From an uncultured bacterium (GTDB lineage: Bacteria > Patescibacteriota > Gracilibacteria > Absconditabacterales > Absconditicoccaceae), in the NCBI GenBank assembly GCA_947170225.1, contig CAMVSQ010000008.1:1-43865 (forward strand): DNA of 43,865 bases, given 5' to 3'. Positions within the stretch are counted from its first letter, which is position 1, and the number at the start of each line of letters is the position of its first letter. Shown piece after piece: positions 30,991 through 40,194 of this stretch. Below the pieces are notes generated by a model. It was not told where the DNA came from and searched no databases. It saw only the letters and a list, made by a program, of their open reading frames with translations. A program made the position numbers and the translations under genes.

Positions 30991-31792
30991 TTTCTTTTGG
31001 TGTATAAATTTTAAAGCTTATTTTATATAATGGTTCTCAATTTCATTTTCACACTTCGTTGGTTGGCTCTATTTGTAGATTTCATATTAATCCGTATCAT
31101 TCTAATGTGCTATATGTTGTGAATTCATTTTTTTCTCAATCTTTTTCTTTTTGTATTATTGATTTCTCATATTCTCTTATTTTGGATTTTTTTCGTTCTG
31201 AGGCTTTTTTTTGGACTGCTAATATTACGCAACTTTCTCGACTCTCTTTGTATCAATATATTGTATCATATGTTGTAATTGTACTTTCTTCATAGTCATT
31301 TTTGTCTATGTTTGTTGGTATTACAAATTCTGTTGATATAAATCAACTTGTTTCGTTTCCATTTTTCAAATTATCTTTATTTGTGTTTAGATTTCATAAA
31401 ATATTTATATTATCCCCTGATAAACATCCTATTATTTTTTTGTAATTATTTTCTATATATTCTTCTGTTTCCTCTTTTTCTCTTGTTATAAATAAGATGT
31501 TTGTTATTATGTTTTCTAATGTTATTTTGTCTCAGTAAGTTTTTTCAAGATTTTCCATCATTTTTATAATTTGGTTTTCGTGATTGTGCTCTTCAATTAG
31601 TTTATTCAATTTTGCTCTGATGTCTTCTGGTATGTCATCTTGTGTCTCATTTGTTTTATTTCTTAATAGTCATTTTACCATTTTGTCAAAATTATTATTT
31701 TGTTCACTATAATCTTTTGACACTTCATAGTTGTCCAATCATCCTTGTTGTTCAACTATTTTTCTATTTTCATTTTCTTGATTTTCAATCAT
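30977..31792 (-). CDS. hypothetical protein (271 aa)
   Basis: The frame runs from ATG 31792 to TAA 30977 with several TGA codons. The product is hydrophilic and Asn/Lys/Glu-rich, with helical segments in the N-terminal half (PEDIRAKLNKLIEEHNHENQ) and a mixed region after residue 130, such as GFISTEFVIPTNIDKNDYEE. No signal peptide or membrane segment, and no family I recognise. It overlaps the following small ORF and follows the DUF456 gene by 52 nt. Confidence 0.65.
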
Positions 31793-31844
31793 TATATTTG
31801 TGAGGAATTAAATATATTTTAGTTGTTTGATTTTTCTTTCGAAT

Positions 31845-32948
31845 TTATTTTATATTGTTGTAATAAATGACAACAAAATTTCAATCACAATCCGATAATT
31901 CTGTTTTGTTTAGTCTTTCGTATTTTGTTGTTCATTCAAAGTATCGATTTCAATTTTCATCATTTTCTTCGGTTTCAAATTGTCATCGATTATCGTATCT
32001 ATAACATCAAACTAATTTTAACTTTCAGTTATTTTTCAATTTCATTTTTGAAATATATCAGTCTCCACTTCATCATCAGCAGGTATCAACTATGTTGATG
32101 AATAATTTTCATTTTTCTGTGACTACTGAAATGGGTTTATTGTTTATGTGACAGCTTCATTGGTCGTTGCTAGTATCTTTTACACTAAACCATTTAATCC
32201 AGTTTCCTCATGTGCTGTATGATGCTTTTGTATCTTCAAATTTTATTTTGTAATATTGTGCATGATTTATTACTTTAAATTGAGGTATATTGTAGTCTAT
32301 CTCCCTTATTTCTCGGTAATTTTGGGCAAGTTGGTCTTTGTTGTGGATTGAAAACCAAATCCTTGGTACAAAATAAATTGCAACTACAATTGTATAAATA
32401 AATTTTAACAAAATTCACCCCAAAAATCAAATAAATGATCAAAATGCGGCTTTTAGTGCCTTTTTATTGTTTATTGTTATTTGTCATTCTGAGGTTTTAG
32501 CCGAGGAATCTTTTTTTGTTTTTTTTAGATTCTTCACTTCGTTCAGAATGACTGGGTGTTTTTTTTGATACATTATTTCTCCTATATAAGCTCACAAAAA
32601 TGGTCATCCCAAAAGTCAGATTAGTCAAAATGGTCATATTACGATTCAAAAAATTGGCAAAACTATTACTCACACAATTAGTCAAATTGTACTTCATCTA
32701 GTTCATCGCTTTGTTCATCACATTTTTTTTGTTCAAATGATGGGGGTGATGTAGTCAATGGCTGTGACTATTACCATTACGATTCAAAGTATGACTAATT
32801 GTGATGTGGTGAAGCATTCTTTGTCGGCGATTTGTAGAGAAATTAGTGCCAAATAACTTAAAAGTGGTCATGGCAATATTGGTAAAAAATCACCTAGAAA
32901 TCCTAGGATTAGCAGGATGATTCATAGTATTATTAGTAGTCGTAGCAT
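31845..32948 (-). CDS. DUF456 membrane protein with in-frame repeat and long C-terminal extension
   Basis: The 367-aa product starts with hydrophobic helices and FLPILPGPLLSYLALISL, then GTKKMGGTK-x-GTRGSTIGLI and IGPFGLIGLLGGPFLGAYIGE, the glycine-rich DUF456 pattern; x is CGA where the family favours Trp or Tyr. The second half of the domain (KALKAAFGSFIGFLGGILLK) follows after residues about 133-156, encoded by a dispersed repeat (VILNEVKNL...DSSAKTSEGQ). After residue about 200 a soluble tail of about 165 residues, with Cys and Gly, is added; DUF456 proteins normally end near 160-170. Its function is unknown. It lies 45 nt after sufB. Confidence 0.8.
32483..32552. repeat. dispersed palindromic element inserted in frame in the DUF456 gene
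   Basis: Both arms are present: GTCATTCTGAGG...GAGGAATC on the left and GATTCTTCACTTCG...CAGAATGAC on the right, around a T-rich centre. It lies between the two conserved halves of the DUF456 domain, and the reading frame is kept through both arms. Confidence 0.85.
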
Positions 32949-32993
32949 GGTATAAGTTTAAGAATGAGTAAATTAAGAATGATATTCTAATTT

Positions 32994-34367
32994 TTATCAC
33001 ATTTCCATATCTATCAGAGTATTGAGTTCTCATGCATATTCAAGAGGCATTTTTTTTGTCACATCAGAAAAAAATCAATTGATTATCATACTTGTGGCCT
33101 TTTCTGTACTAATTCAGCGAGATGTGAGGTAAAATAGTTTGTGCTCGTCGATTTTTCCACTACTGGCTTCATGTGATATATGAGAATTTCAGTTATTTAC
33201 TATTATATTTGGTACGGTATCGCTCATAGAATCTCAATCAAGTAAAATAGCATCACATTGGGTATTGCTGATAGTATTTTCTGCACTTTCGCCAATTGTA
33301 ATCAATCATCTAAAAGTGGAGATTCATCATGTTTTGCAAATTGATTTGCTGACTATATTTGATGTTGTATTTTTTCAGATATGGATTACTTTGTTTCAAA
33401 TATCTTGATTTTGTCAGTTGCTAGCCACTACAATTCATAGCATATCTGTTTTGCTGTTGTCTCATTTTAGGATACTGCAGGGATAAAGCATTGTTGCTTT
33501 TGATCATAAGTTTCAGCTGATTCGCTCCATGTATGAATTTTCTCAAACTTCCGCTCTTTTTGTGTTTAGATTGTATGTGTTTGTAGATCGATTTTCTACT
33601 GATGAATATCTCATTTTTGCATTTTTTCACAAAAATATCTCTACAAGTCCTGCATGGATTGAAGATTTGTCATATTTTGGAGCTGAACATCATTCTATAT
33701 AGCTACATTCTGCATCATCGTCAACGATGATTAGTGTGTGTTCAAATTGTCATCCTGCATAAGTATTCATCCTGAAATATGCTTGAAGTGGTTCATCTGC
33801 TTTGACTCATTTTGGTACATAAATAAAAGTTCCACCGCTCCAAACTGCTCCGTGAAGTGCCGCAAATTTATGTTCATTTGGAGAGACCAAAGTCATGAAA
33901 TGATTTTTTATGATATCTCAATATTTTTGTAAAGCATTTGGCATATTTTCAAAAATTACTCCTTTTTCTGCTCGTTTTTCTTTTATTCTGTGATAAAAAT
34001 TTAAACTATCCATCTGTCATCCGGCTCATGCAAGATATTTTCTTTCTGCTTCTGGAATTCAAAGTCTATCAAATTTGTCTTTAATTTCTTGTGGTACATC
34101 TTCTCGATTTGTGGCATATCAAGTATTGTCTAAAGCAGGTTTTGCATACCAGACTATATCTTGTAGATTTAATCAGCTCAAATCTGGTCAATATTTTGGC
34201 ATAGGCAATTCGTTGTAGATTTTTAGACATTTCAGTCTATGCTGTAGCATTCGTTCTGGTTCTTTTTGATCCAGAGAAATTTGTCTAATCGTATCTTCGT
34301 TTAGCTTGTTTAAATATATATCGTATTTTATATTACTTGGTGTTTCAAGTGTAGATTTTAAGGTCAT
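32994..34367 (-). CDS. sufB: Fe-S cluster assembly scaffold SufB
   Basis: The 457-aa protein aligns by eye over its full length with SufB: LGIPEAERKYLAGAG (about 102), HGAVWSGGTFIYVPKGVK (about 172-189), SIHAGLVEIF, NLNTKRAEVGENS, IHIGKNTTSNIVSKSI, STFRGLITIGE, CDAILLDGDSMSDTVPN and FYLTSRGIS. It forms the SufBCD scaffold that builds Fe-S clusters. Residues 39, 88, 132, 260 and 282 are CGA and stand where SufB proteins have Trp (EPEWML, WEDVPEEI, KEEWEKQG, NWSNN, VEWIDGN). True arginines use AGA or CGC. sufC lies 61 nt upstream; no sufD, sufS or sufU gene is in the window. Confidence 0.97.
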
Positions 34368-34428
34368 GGGTTGTCTAGATCTTAAATTATTTATTTATGT
34401 GTATTTAAAATGATAATTATTTTTTAAA

Positions 34429-35136
34429 TTATTCTTTTTTGATTTTTTCAATTAGTGTTTTGTCTCCTGTCTCCTCTACTTTTCAATTTTTTAAAACATA
34501 AACTTGGTCAATATTTACATTGTTTATGATTTCAAAATGATGGGTAATAAAGATGAAACAGTTGTTTTTGTCGTTTAGTTGGTTGATCAGTTTAGATATG
34601 CTTTTGAAAGCATCTACATCTAGTCCACTATCTATTTCATCCAAAAATATGTATTTTGGTTTGAGGAGTTTGATTTGTAGTAATTCTATTTTTCTTTTTT
34701 CTCATCAGCTAAATCATACATTTAGGTCTCTTCGCAAAAATTCAGAATTTAATCAAATTTCGTCCATGTATGGGATTATGAAATTTTTGAATTTTAAAAA
34801 AGTTAAATTTTCTCAAGTGCTATTGTTGTATATCGTCCTAAGATATTCAAATAGTTTTATTCACTGGATTTCTGGTATATTTTGGAAAGCTAGAAATATT
34901 CCAAGTTTTGCTTTTTGATCTGGTGACATATCGTTGATTTCTTGTCAGTCTACAGTGATTTTTCAGTCTGTGATTTCATATTTTGGATGTCACATGACTG
35001 TGAGTGCAAGACTGGATTTTCCACTACCATTTTCTCCCAAAATACAGTAATTTTTTCATATTTGGAAACTTAAATTGACATTTTTTAAAATTGGTTTATC
35101 TTGTACATATGATGTGAGATTTTTTATTTCAAGCAT
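34429..35136 (-). CDS. sufC: Fe-S assembly ATPase SufC
   Basis: The 235-aa ABC ATPase has Walker A GENGSGKSS (about 34-42), the SufC-type signature FSGGEKRKIELLQ (Gly-Gly as TGA TGA), Walker B YIFLDEIDSGLDVDAF, and the switch histidine ITHHFEII. It energises SufB-containing scaffolds. The length is slightly below the usual 250 aa. It is the first gene of the sufC-sufB pair; divergence from the 35283 gene leaves a 146-bp promoter region. Confidence 0.96.
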
Positions 35137-35282
35137 TGATTTTTTTTGATTTACTAAAAACATTCACTTTTTTATTCTAATAAAGATGTTTTTTTTTTCA
35201 ATTGTATTTTGGTTGATTTTTGTGGCAATATCACTATAGTAGAATTTGTCAAGTTAGAAGTTAAACAAAAAATTATAATATT

Positions 35283-35678
35283 ATGGAGAATTATGTTTTT
35301 GAAAATCTTGTCATTTATTTCGTTCTATTGTTGCATTATCTGTATCAGTGGATGTTAGAAATTAAATTTGACAATCACAAAGCCCGTGGAATTTTGATAG
35401 CTCTTTGGGTTATGGCAATTGGACTAATACTTGGCTATCCTATCTATTTGGGTGGCTGGTATTTATTACTACTTATTTCGTCTTATGTTTTAATCATTGT
35501 TTCGTTCCTTTTGGAACCGGTAATTATTGAAAAAGGTTGGGCGAAATTCTTTTGGTCTCTCTGAGACCATTTTTTTAATTCTAAATTTTTTTGCTGGAAT
35601 TTTGTATTTGGATGTCTATTATGTTTATTGTTTACCTTTTTAGTTTATCTATGCAAAAAATTATTCTTTTGGAATTAA
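35283..35678 (+). CDS. polytopic membrane protein, possible standard-code import
   Basis: Codons 1-93 encode a membrane protein with about three helices (residues 8-24, 36-56, 60-80). All five internal glycines are GGN and there is no TGA until 35562, which lies in a terminator hairpin. Read with UGA=Gly, the frame continues to TAA 35676, adding a further hydrophobic stretch ([18 protein letters not shown]) that could be a fourth helix, and overlapping the AlkD start by 28 nt. Whether the short (standard-code) or long form is made is open. No family recognised. Confidence 0.6.
35553..35576 (+). terminator. terminator-like hairpin containing an in-frame UGA
   Basis: TGGTCTC pairs with GAGACCA over a 3-nt loop and is followed by seven Ts, a canonical terminator. 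The UGA at 35562-35564 straddles the loop and right arm. If active, it would stop transcription before the end of the code-25 ORF and leave alkD needing its own promoter. Confidence 0.75.
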
Positions 35679-36364
35679 ACAAATTAAAAAATCTAGAAAA
35701 AGCAAAAGTCCTTCCCAGATTTTTCAAAACTGGAAAATGAGAATATGGAGAATGAGATAAATTTTTGTGAATACCTGTTCCAGATTTGAAAATTTTGGCA
35801 AAGAAATATTTTTCAGATACTACTTTTGATGATGTTGATAAATTGGTAAAATCAGAATTTCATGAAGTTCGTGCAGTTTGATTTTTGATTTTATGCTATA
35901 AATATGAATTTGAAACTAAAAAGGAAAATTTTGATTTGCAAAAAGAGATTGTGGATTTTTACTTATCTCATTTGGAGTATGGAAATAATTGGGATTTAGT
36001 TGATTTAGTTTGCTACAAAATTTTGTGACACTATTTATTGGACAAAGATAGATCAATTTTGTATGAGCTTGTAAGAGATAAAAATTTGTGGAAGCAAAGA
36101 GTTTCAATTATTTCTACCATGATTTTTGTGAAAAGATGAGATTTTGGAGATGCTTTGAAAATATGTAAAATATTGTTAAATCACGAGCATGATTTGATAC
36201 ACAAAGCTGTAGGTCGGATTTTGAGAGAGATTTGAAAGAAAGATGAAAAAATTTTGAAAAATTTTTTGGATGAAAATTTGAATCAAATGAGTAGGACTAC
36301 TTTGAGATATGCGATAGAAAAATTTGATGAAAAGACTAGAAAATATTATTTGAATTTAAATTAA
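35651..36364 (+). CDS. AlkD-like DNA alkylation repair protein
   Basis: The 237-aa all-helical protein matches the AlkD/HEAT-like glycosylase family: KGEYGEGDKFLGIPVPDLK (about 29-47), [31 protein letters not shown] (the NWD motif with catalytic Asp), [17 protein letters not shown]-x-ILREIGKKD and the C-terminal [13 protein letters not shown]. The x, normally Trp in KAIGWALRE, is CGG. These enzymes excise bulky or cationic alkylated bases. The start ATG overlaps the 3' end of the preceding code-25 ORF. Confidence 0.92.
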
Positions 36365-36732
36365 TATTATTTATGTTTGTTTTTTTGTCGAAATATTTTT
36401 CTTTTTTTTGGGACGTTCCGCTCCCAAACCCTAGGGCCAATTTTGTCCAGAGTCACAAAAATTGGCAAAAAAGACTCTTGTTTGGCATGCCAATTTCAGC
36501 AAGTAATGTTCAGTATTCCATACAAGTATATTGAATACGAAGCTCACTCGCATAGGCTCGTTCGCTGTCATACGAATAAATATTTGCGGATTGACTTGAA
36601 TAGCTTGCAAGTGAAATTGCATGAGCCATATTTTGAGTGGTGAAAAATTTTTTATTCATTTTGAATGGCTTTTGTCTTGTTTTTTTTTGTGAAATTTGTA
36701 CTTTATAGTTGTTTATTATTTGAAATAAAATT
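36365..36732. other. GC-richer intergenic island with inverted repeats, no confident gene
   Basis: This 368-bp stretch is visibly less AT-rich than its surroundings between about 36410 and 36620. It holds several inverted repeats: TTTGGGA/TCCCAAA (around 36407-36428), GCCAATTTTGT/ACAAAAATTGGC (around 36434-36465), GTATTC/GAATAC (around 36515-36540) and the palindrome GGCATGCC. A plus-strand frame from about 36377 is open to TGA 36641 and on to TAG 36740, and a minus-strand frame is open too, but neither product looks like a protein I know. It could be a structured RNA, a decayed gene or acquired DNA. Confidence 0.4.
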
Positions 36733-37263
36733 ATGGATTTAGAGAAACTTTTTGGTAGTAAAACAAAAGTAGATATACTAAAATATTTATTGTTTAGGAG
36801 ACAATGAGTGTCTATGAGAGCTTTGGAATGAGAATTGGAATGGACTTTCCCAGCGATCAAAAAACAAGTGGATTCTTTGAAATCTGCTGGGATTTTGCAA
36901 GTAAATACTGATGGAAATGGTTGGTCCATCTCTATTGAACCATGAATTCATGATTTACTAAAGCAGATATTTTATTATTGATTGAAGCACAAACTTGTTG
37001 ATTTGTTTAATTCTTATGAATTTATGATTGATAAATATTTTTTTGGAAAAAGTTTTTGAATAAATTTGGATATGGATTTGGTTGTAATTTACAAAAACTT
37101 GGAAAAACCACAAATTGAAAAAATTAAAGAATCCATCAGTGATATTTTTAGATGATATTTTATTGAAGTGGTAAATGTTGTGTTTATGTCGAGTGATGAG
37201 CGAGATAAGCGTTATAGATTGGCAGATAGGTTTGTTTTGGATATTATGAGAAATAGCAAATAA
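36733..37263 (+). CDS. winged-helix regulator with nucleotidyltransferase-like C-terminus
   Basis: The 176-aa product starts MDLEKLFGSKTKVDILKYLL, a typical winged-helix opening, followed by ALEGELEWTFPAIKKQVDSL and SAGILQV (recognition helix and wing). After residue about 100, KSFGINLDMDLVVIYKN resembles a minimal nucleotidyltransferase fold with an Asp-x-Asp pair. Such fusions occur in archaea and candidate phyla as putative transcription regulators. DNA target unknown. It is followed by an AT-rich spacer and the Memo-like gene. Confidence 0.65.
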
Positions 37264-37290
37264 TTAAAAATTAATAATTAAAATTTAGTA

Positions 37291-38010
37291 ATGGTAGAAA
37301 AAGTTGAATCAAATAAAAAAATAGTATTTGATAATGATATAGTAATTTCTTCTGTAATGTTTGATACATGTGGGGCTGAAGAGTTATGATTTTTGCCGGA
37401 TATAAAAAAAAGGTGAAATGTTGCACTGATTCCGGCTTGACATCATCTTTATACTTGAAGATTGAAAGCTGCTTGATACAAATGGCTTACTGCCAAAACT
37501 TGAGCATTGTCGATAATTTTGCTATGAGAGTGAAAATGAATTTCGCTTTATACCAAGGAATTAAATTGTTTATGAAAAAAGTATATGCTTGATGATATTG
37601 AAAAAAGAAATTTTTGTACAGATTTTGGTGTAAAGTTGGCTGATGAATGGATAGAAAATTTTGATTATGAACTACCCTATCCTAGGATTTTGTGTGATTA
37701 TAAAAAAATATATATTTTTAAAATTTGAGAAAAAACACCAAAAAAAGATTTAAATAAAATTTTTGATTATTTGTATAAAATTTGAAATGTAGTTTTTGTT
37801 TCTGATTTACACTCTTGATTACCTATTGATGAATGTACAAAATTGGATGAAGAAACTGTAAATTGAAAAAAAGATTTGAAAGTATTTGATTGGTTTTTTT
37901 CTTTGGCTGAGAAAAAAAAGAAAAAAGCTAGATTTATCTGATATATGAATAGCTCCGATATGAATTGAAATATCAATAATACTACCTGATTTTGTACTAT
38001 GGTGTTTTAA
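37291..38010 (+). CDS. divergent Memo-like (AmmeMemoRadiSam B) family protein
   Basis: The 239-aa product shows IPAGHHLYTGRLKAAGYKWL (about 47-66), resembling the Memo motif PHAGYxYSG, followed by LSIILLGEGKG in the place of the usual vilGpnH, and VVFVSDLHSGLPIDECTKLD resembling SSDLSHYLPYxxA. Key metal-ligand histidines of Memo are partly missing or displaced, so the protein may have lost the canonical metal site. Memo relatives are dioxygenase-fold proteins of uncertain bacterial function. The call is by motif resemblance only. Confidence 0.55.
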
Positions 38011-38112
38011 TTTTGTGAAGATTTGATTTTTTTTTGAAAAATAACTTGAAATATAACTTGTAATATATAAACTGGACTTGACCAAATTTTTTATTATTGA
38101 AAAAATTTTAAG

Positions 38113-38295
38113 ATGATGAAATTTATTTATGACAGTGTTGATACTGTCAAATGATTAAAACATCCTACAAAAAAGCAATATATTTGATTGACTATTGCTA
38201 TATTTGCATTGGTAATATTTGCTTGATTGTATTTTGTTTTTGCTGATTTTGTGTTTACATCTGGTTATGAGTTGTTTTACAATTTAGCATCATAA
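38113..38295 (+). CDS. secE: preprotein translocase subunit SecE
   Basis: The 60-aa protein has a short amphipathic segment with KGLKHPTKKQY followed by a single membrane helix (about 27-48), the minimal SecE layout. Its position directly before nusG, as in most bacteria, confirms the call. SecE stabilises SecY in the membrane. Start is ATG 38113 or the adjacent ATG 38116. Confidence 0.88.
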
Positions 38296-38338
38296 ATATA
38301 ATTAAAAAAATTATTTTATATTTAAAATAAAAATAAAT

Positions 38339-38920
38339 ATGTCTCAAGATTCTAATGTGATTGAAATTAAAAAGCAGATTCAGGATGATCATTTTAGGTG
38401 GTATGTTTTGAGTGTAGTTTCTGGACAAGAGCAACTTGTAATTGACAATATGAAAGAAAGAGTCCAAAAACAGTGACTTGCTGATGATGTGGTAGATTAC
38501 CTTTCTCCTATTGTAAATGAATATTCTATGAAAAAGGGAGAAAAGGTTGTTAAACAAAAAAAGTTGTATCCTGGATATGTATTCTTTAAATCCAAGATGA
38601 ATGATAAAATATGGTATGTCATCAGAAATACACCATGAGTTAGACTTATTGTGTGAGCAGAGACTCGCCCAGTACCTCTTGAAGATTATGAATATGAAAA
38701 TATTATAAATCAAATAAAAAAATCTCAAGATAGATCTGAATTGAAAATACCTTACAAAGAGTGAGATGTAGTGTTACTAAAGACTTGAGACTTTAAATGA
38801 ATGAAATGAAGTATCAAAACTATTGATACAGAAAAATGAAATGTGATCGTAAATATTGAAATGCTTGGTAGGTTGACACCTGTCGTTATTGATGCAGATA
38901 AAATTGAATTGATGTGATAG
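38339..38920 (+). CDS. nusG: transcription termination/antitermination factor NusG
   Basis: The 193-aa product has the NGN domain with FRWYVLSVVSGQEQLVIDNM, KLYPGYVFFKSKM and RNTPGVRLIVGA, then the KOW domain with YKEGDVVLLKTGDFKGMKGS. It binds RNA polymerase and couples it to ribosomes or Rho. It follows secE by 43 nt. The stop is TAG after TGA(Gly). Confidence 0.96.
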
Positions 38921-38942
38921 ACTATTTATTAAATAAACAAAA

Positions 38943-39677
38943 ATGGATTTAAAATATAATACAGAATCTCAAACTGTTGTACGATCTACTATTGTTTTGT
39001 GTGTCTCATTTGCATTGGTTTATGTTGTACTATTTTATGTAAAATGAGATATCTTTAAATGATGAGTGGATGAGAATATAGAAACCAATTCATGATGATT
39101 GTCTGTCTCTGAAATTGGATGAGAACAAGATTATTTGATGAAACCTTTGTCGTGAGATACATTTGAAATAGTTGATGAAAATACTACTTGAGAAGTTATT
39201 TTGGAGACTTGACTGGAAATGTGAGATGACTTAGATGGTTTGCAAATTTCTGAAATAGATACATGAATTAGCGAGACTGTAGTTGGAGATTCCACAAGTT
39301 TGACTGAAATGATAGTATTGTCTTGAACAAAGACTTATTATTGAAGCTTGGATTTTGTGGATTTACTGTGAATATCGTACAAATATGCACTAAAAGATGA
39401 AAAATGAATTTATTATTTGAATATGGATGGTTATACTTATGACTTTTCGGATATTGCGAGGAAATTGTGATGAAATTTGTACATTATGAATACGGAAAGT
39501 GAGATTTTGGCTAATAAAATGTTTGGTGATAAGGTTACTTATATAAACATACCTGATTATGCGAACAAAAGGGTATTGATGTTGTTGGATGTCAATAATC
39601 AATCACGGTTGTTAGCTGTTGATTATTCGATTTATCATCAGGTAAAATCTTATTTACAATCTTTATTTATTTACTAG
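38943..39677 (+). CDS. membrane-anchored hypothetical protein inserted between nusG and rplK
   Basis: The 244-aa product has one N-terminal membrane helix (about 16-37) and a long Gly/Ser/Thr/Asp-rich linker with many TGA glycines, then a folded C-terminal part from about residue 125 (TYYGSLDFVDLLGISYKYAL). That part ends with NKRVLMLLDVNNQSRLLAV. The inside-to-outside topology suggests an extracytoplasmic C-domain. No family recognised. It starts 22 nt after nusG and ends 6 nt before rplK, so it must be co-transcribed with translation genes. Confidence 0.75.
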
Positions 39678-39683
39678 TTACAA

Positions 39684-40127
39684 ATGGCAAAAGTACAGAA
39701 CATTTTGAACCTAGAGATCGTAGCTGGAAAAGCTCAACCTGCACCTCCACTATGACCTATGCTTTGAGCAAATTGAGTAAACATTGGACAGTTTACAAAA
39801 GAGTTTAACGAAAAAACTCAAGAATTTATGCAGAAATTTGGTTGATTTGATGTAAAAGTAAAATGTAAATTGACAGTTTATGCAGACAGGACATTTTCTA
39901 TGGAATTATGAGCTCCTGTGACATCAAATTTGATCTTGTGGAAATTGAAACAAAAAAAATGATCATGAGAACCAAACAAAACTAAATTGCAATGAAAATT
40001 GACAAGAGCAGATTTGGAAGAAATCTATGAATTGAAAAAAGATGATCTAAATGCAAATTCTGTTGATGCTTGAATAAAAATCATTGCATGAACAGCAAAA
40101 AATATGTGAGTTGAAGTTGACTTATAG
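39684..40127 (+). CDS. rplK: 50S ribosomal protein L11
   Basis: The 147-aa protein has the L11 N-terminal thiopeptide-binding motif GKAQPAPPLGPMLGANGVNI (about 18-37), DVKVKCKLTVYADRTF, and the C-terminal rRNA-binding domain ending VDAGIKIIAGTAKNMGVEV. Conserved glycines in PPLGPMLGANG include TGA. It lies 6 nt after the membrane-anchored unknown gene and about 120 nt before rplA. Confidence 0.97.
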
Positions 40128-40140
40128 TCGCTAGTCGACT

Positions 40141-40184
40141 GTCTTTAGTCCCTAATGGATCATTGCAGATTGTAGACTAAAGAC
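40141..40184 (+). repeat. 10-bp stem hairpin between rplK and rplA
   Basis: GTCTTTAGTC (40141-40150) pairs perfectly with GACTAAAGAC (40175-40184). It follows an AGTCGCTAGTCGACT repeat (40126-40140) of the second dispersed family. It lacks a T tail, so it looks like a processing site or attenuator rather than a simple terminator. Confidence 0.65.
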
Positions 40185-40194
40185 TATTGATTTT

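Noticed and set aside
31868-32207. Plus-strand reading from ATG 31868
   Set aside because: The minus-strand DUF456 tail is open through the whole segment and in frame with the conserved domain.
4841-32552. Palindromic elements as insertion sequences
   Set aside because: Copies are 25-90 nt with no transposase and no consistent target duplications visible; they fit REP/RPE-like repeats better.
36510-36929. Minus-strand ORF of 139 codons
   Set aside because: Half of it lies opposite the winged-helix gene and the rest in the ambiguous GC-richer island; no recognisable protein.
37262-37288. AATTAAAAATTAATAATTAAAA-type spacer, also seen near 30776-30800
   Set aside because: Low-complexity AT sequence in an AT-rich genome; no evidence for a function beyond spacing.
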